A stretch of 20,879 bases of DNA from Chloroflexota bacterium (lineage in GTDB: Bacteria > Chloroflexota > Dormibacteria > CF-121): NCBI GenBank assembly GCA_005889285.1, contig VBFF01000088.1, positions 652 through 21,530 of the forward strand, written 5' to 3'. Under the pieces are notes generated by a model. That model ran no database searches, was not told the origin of the DNA, and saw nothing but the letters and a program-made list of their open reading frames with translations. Both the position numbers and the translations under genes were made by a program. Positions 1 to 7,551 of this stretch are shown one piece after another. The stretch's first letter is position 1. The number at the start of each line of letters is the position of its first letter.

Positions 1-4
1 CCGC

Positions 5-439
5 TCATGTGATGGCAACCTCCGCTTCGCCGACGGTGACCCGTTCGGCTCGTTGATTCTCCGCCCACACCTCGAGGTGAAGTCGCCTCCCGGCATCGTT
101 CGTGGTTCGCTCCTTTACGCGGGCGCGGCAGGTCAGCGTGTCACCGGGCCGGACCATCTCAACGAAGCGGACCGAGAGCCGTCGCACCGATTCGGGCCCG
201 GCCAGCCAGCAGAGATACTCGCCGAGGAACGCCATGCTCAGCATGCCGTGCGCGATGACGCCTTCGAGCCCGACCGCTCGCGCAGTCTCGTCGTCGGTAT
301 GAATGAGGTTGTAGTCGCCGGAGGCGCCGGCATATTTGACCAGCTGCAACTTGGTGATCGGCGGCTTTCGAAGTTCCGGCAGGACCGCGCCGCTGTTGAG
401 GTCCTGGTCCGGCCGCGCGGCGAGCAGCGGACCGGTCAT
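5..439 (-). CDS. MaoC-family (R)-specific enoyl-CoA hydratase/dehydratase, catalytic subunit
   Basis: A 144-residue single hot-dog-fold protein that probably hydrates a 2-enoyl-CoA to a 3-hydroxyacyl-CoA. The hydratase-2 catalytic signature is visible at residues 39-47 (ASGDYNLIH), giving Asp42 and His47, followed by the usual HGM at 64-66. The length is normal for a one-domain MaoC protein. Its ATG overlaps the stop of the preceding MaoC-N gene in an ATGA (436-439), so the two are probably translationally coupled and form a heterodimer, as HadA/HadB-type pairs do. It is the last gene visible in the minus-strand acyl-CoA operon, which may continue past the left edge. Family assignment is firm; the substrate is unknown. 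Confidence 0.85.
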   Translation of the reverse strand: MTGPLLAARPDQDLNSGAVLPELRKPPITKLQLVKYAGASGDYNLIHTDDETARAVGLEGVIAHGMLSMAFLGEYLCWLAGPESVRRLSVRFVEMVRPGDTLTCRARVKERTTNDAGRRLHLEVWAENQRAERVTVGEAEVAIT

Positions 440-843
440 CGGAGAATGGCGGTGGTCGTTCCGCTGAAGATTGGATTTCCCGAGTCGTCCGAGCCATCCA
501 TCACCAGGATCAGAAAGGTCATCTCGCCAAGCCGGCCCTTTCGCTGATAAACGTCGGCGACACGGACCCGGCAGTGCACGCGGTCGCCCGCCCGGAGCGG
601 CCGTTCATATCGGTACTCCTGGCTGCCGTGCAGCACGCGAGCCAGGTCGAACGTCAGTCCGGGAATCGTCATCCGAAAGGTGGTCGGGAAGGTGGGTGGC
701 GCAAGATCGCCGCGAACGCACGCCGGGGTCTGATCCTGCACGGCGTCGGCGAATTTTTGGATGGCGCCCCGCTCCACCTCGAAGAGAACCGTCTCGGACT
801 CGCGTCCGATGAGGTCGCTGCTCAGGCCCGCTGGGTGACCCAT
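436..843 (-). CDS. MaoC N-terminal-type (FAS1/HadA-like) dehydratase subunit
   Basis: A 135-residue hot-dog protein of the MaoC_dehydrat_N type. The family pattern is visible in the central APPTFPTTF segment (about residues 48-56) and in the C-terminal strands carrying GDRVHCRVRV and GEMTFLILV. It lacks the Asp-x4-His catalytic pair that the following gene carries, so it is most likely the non-catalytic, substrate-shaping partner of that MaoC protein. The stop overlaps the next start by 4 bp (ATGA), and its own start lies 22 bp inside the end of the upstream FMN oxidase gene. Two-subunit MaoC enzymes of this kind act on bulky or branched enoyl-CoAs in actinobacteria and related phyla. The exact substrate is not evident. 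Confidence 0.8.
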   Translation of the reverse strand: MGHPAGLSSDLIGRESETVLFEVERGAIQKFADAVQDQTPACVRGDLAPPTFPTTFRMTIPGLTFDLARVLHGSQEYRYERPLRAGDRVHCRVRVADVYQRKGRLGEMTFLILVMDGSDDSGNPIFSGTTTAILR

Positions 844-1988
844 GATCGGTCCAATGCTTTTACGTCACGCCCACCGGCAAGCGCGAGCGTCAGGTCGATC
901 TCAGCCGTCAGATTGCGCACGACGCGCTCCACGCCGGCCTGTCCTGCGACGGCGAGCGCGTACACGTAAGGCCGGCCTAACAGGACGGCGTTCGCGCCCA
1001 GGGCGAGCGCCTTGATGACGTCGGCGCCGCGCCGGATGCCGCTGTCCATCAGCACTACAGCGTCGGCTCCGAGCGCGTCCCGCACCTCCACGAGCGCGTC
1101 GAGCGCCGCGATCGCCCCATCCACCTGGCGGCCCCCGTGATTCGAAACGATGACGCCCTGAAAGCCGGCATCGAGCACCCGCCGGGCATCGTCGCCTCGC
1201 AGGACACCCTTGGCCAGCAGCGGCAGACGGGTCCGTTCCCGTAGCCACGAGAGGTCGTCCCAGCGCAGCCCGAGATTGGAGAACATCGCGACCATGGCCG
1301 CTCCGGCGCCCCGTGGATCCTCTTCCGGCGGGACCGAAAGTCGCGAGCGGAACACCGGGTCACTGGTGAACTGGCCGATCCCCTCGCCGAGGATGAATGG
1401 CAGGTATCGGTTCCGTAGATCGCGAACGCGCCAGCCCAGTTGTAGCGTGTCCAGGGTCAGGACGATGGCCGCATACCCGGCCGCCTCCGCCCGCTGCACC
1501 AGGCTCGTCACCACCTCCCGGTCGTTGACCCAGTAGAGCTGATACCAGCGCGGCGCGGCACCCATCGCGTCGGCGATCGTCTCCATGGGTGTCGAGGCGG
1601 CGGTGCTCACCACCCACGGGACACCCGCGACCGCGGCGGCCCGGGCGACCGAGAGGTCGCCGTCCGGACGGGCGGCGGAGAGCACGCCAACCGGCGCCAG
1701 AAAGTACGGTGCCGGCGACGATGTGCCCAGCACGCTGACATGGAGATCTCGCTGCTGGTTACCGGCGAGCATCGCGGGGCGCAAACGCCAGCGCGTAAAG
1801 GCGTCCCGGTTGGCTTGCATCGTCGACTCGCCGCCGGCACCACCGGCGATGTAGTCGAAGGGACCCGGCTCGAGGACCGCTTTCGCGCGGGATTCCCATT
1901 CGTCCGGGTCGAGGGCGAGGTCATCCGCGCTGCCAACGTAGATCTCGCCCTGCGCCGCCGGCCCAAACGGCGGGGACATCTCGGGCAT
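822..1988 (-). CDS. FMN-dependent 2-hydroxy-acid oxidase/dehydrogenase (lactate 2-monooxygenase-like)
   Basis: A 388-residue (beta/alpha)8 FMN enzyme that oxidises an L-2-hydroxy acid to the 2-oxo acid (lactate dehydrogenase, glycolate oxidase, lactate 2-monooxygenase family). Visible signatures are FDYIAGGAGGE (44-54), the FMN-binding WYQLYW (138-143), the strand lysine in LLAKG (K260), and the active-site SNHGGRQVDGA with His284 and Arg287. MDSGIRRG (314-321) and GRP (338-340) are the phosphate-binding segments. The length and the WYQLYW motif fit the lactate 2-monooxygenase branch best, but sequence alone does not fix substrate or electron acceptor. It starts 3 bp after the thioesterase stop and its end overlaps the MaoC-N gene by 22 bp, so it belongs to the operon despite being unusual in a beta-oxidation cluster. 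Confidence 0.88.
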   Translation of the reverse strand: MPEMSPPFGPAAQGEIYVGSADDLALDPDEWESRAKAVLEPGPFDYIAGGAGGESTMQANRDAFTRWRLRPAMLAGNQQRDLHVSVLGTSSPAPYFLAPVGVLSAARPDGDLSVARAAAVAGVPWVVSTAASTPMETIADAMGAAPRWYQLYWVNDREVVTSLVQRAEAAGYAAIVLTLDTLQLGWRVRDLRNRYLPFILGEGIGQFTSDPVFRSRLSVPPEEDPRGAGAAMVAMFSNLGLRWDDLSWLRERTRLPLLAKGVLRGDDARRVLDAGFQGVIVSNHGGRQVDGAIAALDALVEVRDALGADAVVLMDSGIRRGADVIKALALGANAVLLGRPYVYALAVAGQAGVERVVRNLTAEIDLTLALAGGRDVKALDRSWVTQRA

Positions 1989-1991
1989 CGA

Positions 1992-2498
1992 TCAGTCGGA
2001 GACCGGCTTGGCCGGACCGCGACGCTCGCGCTGAGGCTCGTCCCGCAGATCGATCGTGATGTTCGTTGCGCGACAGCTGGCCAGCAGCGTGCCTTCCTCG
2101 TCATGGAGCTCCGAGGCGGCAAAGGTCACCCGCCGTGTCTTCCGCACGACCCAACCAGTCGCGCGAATGCGCCCCAGGCGAGTCGGCCGATAGAACTCCG
2201 TCCTCAGGTCGGCGGTGAGGTAGACCTCGTCGCGGTCGAGAAGACTCCAGGTCGCGCTGCCCATTGCGCTGTCGAGGATGGCGGTCACCATGCCGCCATG
2301 GACGATCCAGCTGTCGCCGGCGGGAAACGCGTGATCGGTGTTCGCTTCCCATTCGAGTACGGCGCGCCCGGCCTCGAGCTCCGCCCGCCGCCAGCCAAGC
2401 GCATTCCAGATGCCCGGCTCGCCCGGAGCCGGTTGTTGCCACGAGTCCATCTGGGCGAAGCGCTCGCCAGCGCGAAAGCCGGTGCGGGCAGGTGTCAT
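1992..2498 (-). CDS. PaaI-type hot-dog acyl-CoA thioesterase
   Basis: A 168-residue single hot-dog domain protein, probably hydrolysing an acyl-CoA to the free acid and CoA. The PaaI/4HBT-type helix signature HGGMVTAILDSAMG lies at about residues 67-80, followed by the strand segment LTADLRTEFYRPTRLGRIRATG. The reading frame stays open further upstream inside the ligase gene, but the ATG at 2498 is preferred: it forms TGATG with the ligase stop (1-bp overlap) and gives a normal family length. Pairing a CoA ligase directly with a thioesterase suggests CoA-pool rescue or trimming of stalled intermediates. Only 3 bp separate it from the FMN oxidase start. Confidence 0.82.
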   Translation of the reverse strand: MTPARTGFRAGERFAQMDSWQQPAPGEPGIWNALGWRRAELEAGRAVLEWEANTDHAFPAGDSWIVHGGMVTAILDSAMGSATWSLLDRDEVYLTADLRTEFYRPTRLGRIRATGWVVRKTRRVTFAASELHDEEGTLLASCRATNITIDLRDEPQRERRGPAKPVSD

Positions 2499-4063
2499 CA
2501 CCCGGTCCGTGTCCGTTCCTGTTCCACCAGGACCCGCCGCAGGATCTTCCCCGACGGGCTCTTTGGGATCTGCGTTACCACGTCGAGCTGCCGGATCTTC
2601 TTGTAGGGGGCCACCTGCTGGTTCACAAACGCCATCAACTCGTCTGGCGTGGCGGCGCCCTTGAGCACGACCAGCGCTTTCGGTACCTCGCCCGCCTCGG
2701 GATCGGGGCAGGGGATCACGGCGGCGTCCGCCACGGCCGGGTGGGTGAGGAGGAGGCCTTCGAGCTCGGCGGGGGCGACCTGGTACCCCTTGTATTTGAT
2801 CAGCTCCTTGAGTCGGTCCACGACACGCAGGTAGCCATCGACATCGACCGATCCGATGTCGCCGGTGCGAAGCCAGCCGTCCGCGTCGAGCATGGCCGCG
2901 GTCGCCTCCGGCTGCTTGAGGTAGCCCGTCATCACCTGCGGTCCGCGGATCCACACTTCACCGAGCTCTCCCGGTCCCAGCTCGGCGCCGCTAGCCGGAT
3001 CTATCACTTTGCATTCCGTGTTGGGGATGAGGAGGCCGGCCGATCCGCCGCGCCGCCTGGCGGGGTCGACGGGTGTGGTCGAAACCACCGGGCTCGTCTC
3101 GGTGAGCCCGTATCCCTGGGCAACGAAGCACTTCAACCGGTCGCCGCAGGCCTGTTCAACGCTGGCGTCGAGCGGCGCGGCTCCCGAGTTGATCGACTGC
3201 AAGGCGTGCAGGTCATAGCGAGCGACCAGGGGGTGCTTGGCCAGCGCCAGGACGATGGGGGGGACGACGTTGGCGCGCGTGATTCCGTAGTCCTGCAACA
3301 GCCTGAGGAAGAGTTCGAGATCGAAGCGGGGCATGGTGACGATGGTGACGCCCTGGTAGAGGCTGATGTTCAGCAGCACGGTGAAGCCATAGATGTGGTA
3401 GAAGGGCAGGACCGCGATCGACCGTTCCCCCTCGGGGGCCTGGATGACAGCGGAGGTTTGCACAATGTTGGCGACCAGGTTTCGGTGGGTGAGCATGACG
3501 CCCTTCGGCAGGCCGGTCGTGCCGCTCGAGTAGGGCAGCGCCACCAGGTCGTTCCGCGGATCGATCGTTACGGCCGGAACGTCATCGTCCCCTTCCATTA
3601 GGGCCGCGAAGGGAGAGGCCCCGGCCGCCTCGCCAAAGACGAAAACCTCCCTCATCGGTGCCTGGCGTGTCGCCTCGAGCGCGTGGTCGAGGAGTTGAGG
3701 GACCGTGACCAGGTACTTCGCCCGAGCGTCGCTGAGCTGCAGCGCGAGCTCCCGAGGCGTCGACAGCGGATTGGCGGTGGTAGCGATCCCGCCGAGGGTG
3801 GCGACCGCGTGCAGGGCCACCGCGTATTCGAGCACGTTCGGGCTGTAGATGGCGAAAACGTCGCCTTTTTGGAAGCCGCGGCGCGCGAGGCTGGTGGCCA
3901 CCTGGCGGACCGACCTGGCGAGATCGGCGTAGGTGAGGGTGCGCCCGGTCGGCCCATCGATCAGGGCGGGCTTGTTTCCGAGGCCGTCCGCCCCGGCAAG
4001 CACGAAGGTCGGTAGTGAGATATCCGGGATGTCGACGTCCGGGTACGAGCTGCGGAAGATCAC
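2498..4063 (-). CDS. 4-coumarate--CoA-ligase-type acyl-CoA synthetase (AMP-forming)
   Basis: A 521-residue ANL-superfamily adenylating enzyme that activates a carboxylic acid to its CoA thioester in two ATP-dependent steps. The P-loop SSGTTGLPKG is at 179-188, the aromatic-acid-binding FYHIYGF region at 221-227, the A5 motif YGLTETS at 318-324, the GEVWIRG box at 368-374, the hinge GWLRTGD at 396-402, and the catalytic lysine in PKSPSGKILRR (Lys506). Length and both boxes match the 4CL branch, so aryl-propenoic, aryl or medium-chain acids are the likely substrates, but this cannot be settled here. The start is GTG, 13 bp after the acyl-CoA dehydrogenase stop, with only a weak Shine-Dalgarno sequence. 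Confidence 0.9.
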   Translation of the reverse strand: MIFRSSYPDVDIPDISLPTFVLAGADGLGNKPALIDGPTGRTLTYADLARSVRQVATSLARRGFQKGDVFAIYSPNVLEYAVALHAVATLGGIATTANPLSTPRELALQLSDARAKYLVTVPQLLDHALEATRQAPMREVFVFGEAAGASPFAALMEGDDDVPAVTIDPRNDLVALPYSSGTTGLPKGVMLTHRNLVANIVQTSAVIQAPEGERSIAVLPFYHIYGFTVLLNISLYQGVTIVTMPRFDLELFLRLLQDYGITRANVVPPIVLALAKHPLVARYDLHALQSINSGAAPLDASVEQACGDRLKCFVAQGYGLTETSPVVSTTPVDPARRRGGSAGLLIPNTECKVIDPASGAELGPGELGEVWIRGPQVMTGYLKQPEATAAMLDADGWLRTGDIGSVDVDGYLRVVDRLKELIKYKGYQVAPAELEGLLLTHPAVADAAVIPCPDPEAGEVPKALVVLKGAATPDELMAFVNQQVAPYKKIRQLDVVTQIPKSPSGKILRRVLVEQERTRTG

Positions 4064-4076
4064 GTGCGCACCAGCG

Positions 4077-5243
4077 TCAGCTCCACGCGCGCAGCGTCGC
4101 GTGCCCCTTCAGCAGGTTGCGCGCAATCGAACGGCGCTGGATTTCGTCCGTTCCCTCGTAGATCCGGTAGACACGAACGTCGCGCATCACGCGCTCGATG
4201 GGCATCTCTTTGGTGTAGCCCATGCCGCCGTGAATCTGCATCACCCGGTCGACGACCCGCCAGATCATGCCGGCACCCGCCAGCTTCGCGATCGACGCCT
4301 CGTGCCGAGCGTCGCCGCCCTGGTCCGCCTTCCAGGCGGCGTTGAGCACGAGCCACTTCACCTGCTCGATCTCGACGGCACTGTCGGCCAGCATCCACTG
4401 GATCGCCTGGTACTCGGCGATCGGGCGGCCAAAGGCGATGCGCTGGCGCGAGTAATCGAGCGCCATCTCGAGCAGTCGTTGCGCCTGGCCGACGGCCCGG
4501 GCGGGGATGATGATCCGTCCCTGGCCGATCCAGGCCATGGCAAGTTGGAAACCTTGTCCGACTTCGCCGAGGATGTTGTCGTCCGGGACGCGGACGCCGT
4601 CGAAGGTGATCTCCGCCGGCCGCCAGGCGCCCATCGTCTGGATGGGCTGGCTGCTCCATCCCATCGCCCGATCGACGAGGAACGCCGTGACGCCACCCTG
4701 GTGGCCCTTGCTTTTGTCGGTGACGGCAAAGGCGATCGCGAAGTCCGCTTCGAGACCGTTCGTGATGAAGACCTTGCGGCCGTTGAGGACCCAGTCGGCG
4801 CCGTCCCGAACGGCCGGCATCTGGATGTTGGTCGCGTCCGAGCCTGTGTCGGGCTCCGTCAACGCAAAGCAGCTGGTTCGATCGCCTTCGATGGTGGGGC
4901 AGAGGTACCGCTGTTTCTGCTCGGCGTTGCACGAGTACAGGATGTTGTCCGCGTGTCCGCCGTAGGAGAAGGGGATCAGCGCTTTCGACGTCTCCATGCT
5001 GATCAGCGAGGTCATCAACATGCCGAGGTTGGCGCCCCCGTATTCTTCGGGCGTCAGCAGGCCCCAGAGCCCAGCCGTTTTTGCCCTCTGCTGCAGCCGG
5101 CGGATGTCATCGGGTCCCGGGAAGGACCGGCCGTCGAGTTCGGCGCGCTGCGCCTCCGCCTCCAGCGGCAACAGCTCCCTGGCCACGAACTCGCGGACCG
5201 TTCCCAGGATCATGCGCTGTTCGTCGGTCAGCCCGAAGTCCAT
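4077..5243 (-). CDS. Acyl-CoA dehydrogenase (FAD)
   Basis: A 388-residue flavoenzyme introducing an alpha,beta double bond into an acyl-CoA and passing electrons to ETF. Signature 1 is visible as CFALTEPDTGSD (125-136), and the FAD/dimer segment as QIHGGMGY (336-343). The C-terminal RIYEGTDEIQ (360-369) places the catalytic base at Glu363, as in MCAD/SCAD-type enzymes. The length is typical. It is the promoter-proximal gene of the six-gene operon. The start at 5243 has a purine-rich AAAGGGAA stretch upstream and follows a leader of about 70 bp. A TTGACA promoter and a probable TetR operator lie upstream, so its expression is expected to respond to an acyl-CoA or related ligand. Confidence 0.92.
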   Translation of the reverse strand: MDFGLTDEQRMILGTVREFVARELLPLEAEAQRAELDGRSFPGPDDIRRLQQRAKTAGLWGLLTPEEYGGANLGMLMTSLISMETSKALIPFSYGGHADNILYSCNAEQKQRYLCPTIEGDRTSCFALTEPDTGSDATNIQMPAVRDGADWVLNGRKVFITNGLEADFAIAFAVTDKSKGHQGGVTAFLVDRAMGWSSQPIQTMGAWRPAEITFDGVRVPDDNILGEVGQGFQLAMAWIGQGRIIIPARAVGQAQRLLEMALDYSRQRIAFGRPIAEYQAIQWMLADSAVEIEQVKWLVLNAAWKADQGGDARHEASIAKLAGAGMIWRVVDRVMQIHGGMGYTKEMPIERVMRDVRVYRIYEGTDEIQRRSIARNLLKGHATLRAWS

Positions 5244-5297
5244 TGTCGGTTCCCTTTACTTTGTCCCCGCTTTTTCACGTCGGAGCGGGGCCCCCTT

Positions 5298-5317
5298 TCC
5301 CTAACGATCGTTCGATC
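5298..5317 (-). promoter_or_regulatory. Putative TetR operator, copy 1
   Basis: On the minus strand this reads GATCGAACGATCGTTAGGGA. It matches the site at 6024-6043 in 19 of 20 bases and contains the 10-bp perfect palindrome AACGATCGTT. It sits immediately downstream of the -10 of the acyl-CoA operon, over the expected transcription start, and about 46 bp upstream of the tetR start codon. It could therefore repress both directions. That the neighbouring TetR protein binds it is inference from position and duplication. Confidence 0.65.
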
Positions 5318-5320
5318 GAC

Positions 5321-5350
5321 AATATGAACTGGCCGGTATGATGCTGTCAA
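5321..5350 (-). promoter_or_regulatory. Promoter of the acyl-CoA operon
   Basis: Read on the minus strand, a perfect -35 TTGACA (5350 to 5345) is followed after 18 bp by CATATT (5326 to 5321). The alternative -10 TATTGT (5324 to 5319) has a 20-bp spacer. The start codon of the acyl-CoA dehydrogenase is about 77 bp downstream. The putative operator begins one or a few bases after the -10. Confidence 0.65.
5337..5342 (+). promoter_or_regulatory. Possible -10 element of the tetR gene
   Basis: TATGAT lies 20 bp before the tetR start codon. No good -35 is seen; the expected -35 zone falls on the end of operator copy 1 (bases 5313-5319), which would allow autorepression. Confidence 0.4.
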
Positions 5351-5362
5351 GGGAAGGGCGCG

Positions 5363-5980
5363 ATGAGGAACGTCGACCGAGCAACGCTGGGTGGCAATCT
5401 ACGGATCGACCAGGTCCTCGAATCCGCCACGCGCCTATTCACGCAGAAGGGCTACGAGGCCGCCAGCGTGCGGGATCTCGCGGCCGAGTTAGAGATCCGG
5501 CCATCTTCTCTCTACCATCACTTCCCCGGCAAGCAGCACATCCTTTTCGCGATCTGCATGCGGATGCAGACGGACTTCAACGCCGAGGTGATCCCTGAGT
5601 TGCTCGCCAGTCGGCCACCCGACGAGGCGATCGCATCCGCGGTTCGCCGTCATGTCCTCTTCGGGCAGCGGAGGAAAGGCGAGGTCGTGGTCAACATCCG
5701 CGAGCGCCGCAGCCTGCCGGCGGAGCAGCTGGCCCAGGTCAATGGCCTGCGGCGCGAATACCGGGATACGATGGCCCGGGTGATCGAGGCGGGATGCCGG
5801 CAGGGGTCGTTTGCGGTGGGAGATCCCAAGCTCGCCGCGATGGCGATCGTCGACATGATCAACGGCCTGCCCCATTGGTTCAAACCGCGCGACGAGCAGG
5901 ATCTCGAGCGGGTGGCTGACCTCTACGCGCGCGCCGCGCTGGCCTTGCTCCGAGGCTGGGAGACCGATCCCGTGAGCTGA
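5363..5980 (+). CDS. TetR/AcrR-family transcriptional regulator
   Basis: A 205-residue one-component repressor. The N-terminal TetR DNA-binding domain is clear, with the helix-turn-helix at about residues 35-54 (ASVRDLAAELEI, then SSLYHHF) ahead of the usual GKQHIL. The remainder is a helical ligand-binding domain with a MINGLPHWF segment (about 171-179) seen in FadR/PsrA-like and AcrR-like regulators of fatty-acid or acyl-CoA genes. ATG 5363 follows GGGAAGGG and places the HTH at the normal distance from the N-terminus. It sits between the divergent acyl-CoA operon and the liv importer operon, and both promoters carry the same 20-bp site, so it is the obvious candidate regulator of both. The ligand is unknown. 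Confidence 0.9.
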   Translation: MRNVDRATLGGNLRIDQVLESATRLFTQKGYEAASVRDLAAELEIRPSSLYHHFPGKQHILFAICMRMQTDFNAEVIPELLASRPPDEAIASAVRRHVLFGQRRKGEVVVNIRERRSLPAEQLAQVNGLRREYRDTMARVIEAGCRQGSFAVGDPKLAAMAIVDMINGLPHWFKPRDEQDLERVADLYARAALALLRGWETDPVS

Positions 5981-5991
5981 GCGGCGGCGGC

Positions 5992-6021
5992 TTGACTTGC
6001 CCCAGCGTCAGCGGATAGTGT
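5992..6021 (+). promoter_or_regulatory. Promoter of the liv operon
   Basis: A -35 TTGACT (5992-5997) is followed by GATAGTGT, giving either GATAGT (6014-6019, 16-bp spacer) or TAGTGT (6016-6021, 18-bp spacer) as -10. Operator copy 2 starts 2 bp after TAGTGT. The layout mirrors that of the acyl-CoA operon promoter. Confidence 0.6.
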
Positions 6022-6023
6022 CT

Positions 6024-6043
6024 GATCGAACGTTCGTTAGGGA
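6024..6043 (+). promoter_or_regulatory. Putative TetR operator, copy 2
   Basis: GATCGAACGTTCGTTAGGGA differs from copy 1 at a single base. It contains the perfect palindrome CGAACGTTCG. It lies directly after the liv -10 and just before the Shine-Dalgarno region of livG, a position suited to blocking transcription initiation. Confidence 0.65.
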
Positions 6044-6053
6044 GAAGGAAAGG

Positions 6054-6848
6054 GTGGGAGAGCTTTCGCGGCCGACCCTCGAGGTTGTCGACCTCACCGT
6101 CCGCTTCGGGGGGATCCTGGCGCTGGATCAGGTTTCCCTTCGTATCGAGGCGGGTGAGGTCGTCGCCATCATCGGACCGAACGGCGCCGGCAAGACGACG
6201 CTCTTCAACGCGGTCTGCGGATTCGTTCGTCCTGATTCCGGCCGGATCGACTACCGTGGGGCGCCGTTGCTGGGCACGGCACCCCATCGCCTGGCCCGGT
6301 TAGGCATTGCCCGCACGCTTCAGGGCCTCGGGCTCTGGCCCGGGCTTTCGGTTCAGGAAAATGTCGTGGCCGGGTCGAATCGACGTCCGGGCCTCCTTTC
6401 GTCGCTGCTCGCCCTGCCGAGCTCGGATCGGATCGAGTCCGAGCTCGCCTCGAAGGCCCACGATATCCTCGAGCGGCTCGGCATCGCCGGCTACGCGAGC
6501 GCCTACCCCTTAACGCTGCCATACGGGGTGCAGAAACGGGTCATCATCGCTCGCGCCCTCATGGCGGAGCCCGCGCTTCTGCTGTTGGACGAGCCCGTCA
6601 GCGGCCTTTCCGCTGAAGACATCGACGAGCTTGCCGGCCTGATCACGCAGCTCCGCACTCGGATGTGCGTCGCCGTCGTCGAGCACCACCTCGATTTCGT
6701 GATGCGCATTTCTGACCGCATCATCGTGCTCAACGTGGGGCGTGTGATCGCGGCAGGAACACCGAAGGAGATCCGGGACGATCCCCAGGTGGCGACGGCC
6801 TATCTCGGCGAGGATGCCCCCACGCCGGAGGCGTCTTCCGATGCTTGA
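6054..6848 (+). CDS. livG: Branched-chain amino acid-type ABC transporter ATP-binding protein LivG
   Basis: A 264-residue ATPase subunit powering a LIV/HAAT-type importer on the cytoplasmic face. Counting from the GTG at 6054, Walker A is GPNGAGKTT (41-49). The family signature appears as LPYGVQKR (154-161) in place of a canonical LSGGQ. Walker B is LLLLDEP (175-181) and the H-loop is VVEHH (His211). The frame remains open to 5997, but that start would lie inside the promoter and operator. GTG 6054, behind GGAGAAGGAAAG, gives the normal N-terminus and is preferred. Its end overlaps livF by 8 bp. Expression is probably under the TetR site immediately upstream. The substrate need not be leucine, because LivFGHMK-type systems also import aromatic and other acids. 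Confidence 0.9.
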   Translation: MGELSRPTLEVVDLTVRFGGILALDQVSLRIEAGEVVAIIGPNGAGKTTLFNAVCGFVRPDSGRIDYRGAPLLGTAPHRLARLGIARTLQGLGLWPGLSVQENVVAGSNRRPGLLSSLLALPSSDRIESELASKAHDILERLGIAGYASAYPLTLPYGVQKRVIIARALMAEPALLLLDEPVSGLSAEDIDELAGLITQLRTRMCVAVVEHHLDFVMRISDRIIVLNVGRVIAAGTPKEIRDDPQVATAYLGEDAPTPEASSDA

Positions 6849-7548
6849 GGTCAACGACCTCACCGTGGCCTACGGTCCCGTTGTCGCGCTGCATGGCGTT
6901 TCCCTCACGGTGGCCGACGGGTCGATGACGGCTGTCCTCGGGGCCAACGGAGCCGGCAAGACGACCCTGGTTCGGACGATCTCGGGTCTGACGCGGCCGC
7001 GTGGAGGATCGGTCCGCCTCGACGGTCGCGACATCACGCGCCTGGCTCCCGATGAGATCGCCCGGCTCGGGGTCGCCCATGTGCCGCAGGGCCAAGGCGT
7101 GCTCGCCGAGCTCACGGTGGACGAAAACCTCCGTCTGGGCGGTCTGTGGCGCAGGGATCCGAAAGGCCAGCGCAGCGCGCTGGCGGAGGCCTACGATCTC
7201 TTTCCGCCGCTGGCCAACCGTCGGCATGTGGCGGCCTTCAGCCTTTCGGGGGGCGAACGGCAGATGCTGTCCGTGGGGCGCGCTCTGGTGGCGCGGGCTC
7301 GCGTGCTCCTCCTCGACGAACCGTCGCTCGGGCTCGCCCGACTCGTGCTCGTCCAGATCATGGCTCGCATCAGGGCGCTGGTCACTGAGCGCGGACTGAC
7401 GGTGCTGCTGATCGAACAGAACGCGAAGAGTGCCCTGTCAGTGGCCGACGAAGGCATCGTGCTCCACCTGGGGAAGGTGGTGGCACGGGGCCGAGCCCAG
7501 CACCTCTTGAGCGAGGAGCGACTTCGACATGCCTACCTGGGTTTTTGA
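6841..7548 (+). CDS. livF: Branched-chain amino acid-type ABC transporter ATP-binding protein LivF
   Basis: A 235-residue second ATPase of the importer, expected to pair with LivG. From the ATG at 6841, Walker A is GANGAGKT (34-41), the ABC signature is LSGGE (135-139), and Walker B is VLLLDEP (155-161). The LivF-typical LIEQNA (191-195) stands where other ABC proteins have the H-loop histidine. Upstream in-frame codons exist from 6814, but the ATG at 6841 gives the standard family N-terminus and an 8-bp overlap with livG, so it is preferred. One oddity is Arg167 in SLGLARL, where the family normally has proline (SLGLAP). livH starts 3 bp after the stop. Confidence 0.9.
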   Translation: MLEVNDLTVAYGPVVALHGVSLTVADGSMTAVLGANGAGKTTLVRTISGLTRPRGGSVRLDGRDITRLAPDEIARLGVAHVPQGQGVLAELTVDENLRLGGLWRRDPKGQRSALAEAYDLFPPLANRRHVAAFSLSGGERQMLSVGRALVARARVLLLDEPSLGLARLVLVQIMARIRALVTERGLTVLLIEQNAKSALSVADEGIVLHLGKVVARGRAQHLLSEERLRHAYLGF

Positions 7549-7551
7549 GCC

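Noticed and set aside
1740..2606. Plus-strand open frame spanning the FMN oxidase/thioesterase junction
   Set aside because: It crosses two well-supported minus-strand genes and carries no motif; a compositional artefact.
2264..3601. Long plus-strand open frame (445 codons) opposite the CoA ligase
   Set aside because: It is antisense to a ligase with all ANL motifs. Its translation is Arg/Gly/His/Asp-rich without any domain, typical of the shadow frame of a GC-rich gene.
3933..5327. Plus-strand open frame (464 codons) opposite the acyl-CoA dehydrogenase
   Set aside because: It is antisense to a clear ACAD, has low-complexity composition, and would run through the promoter and operator region.
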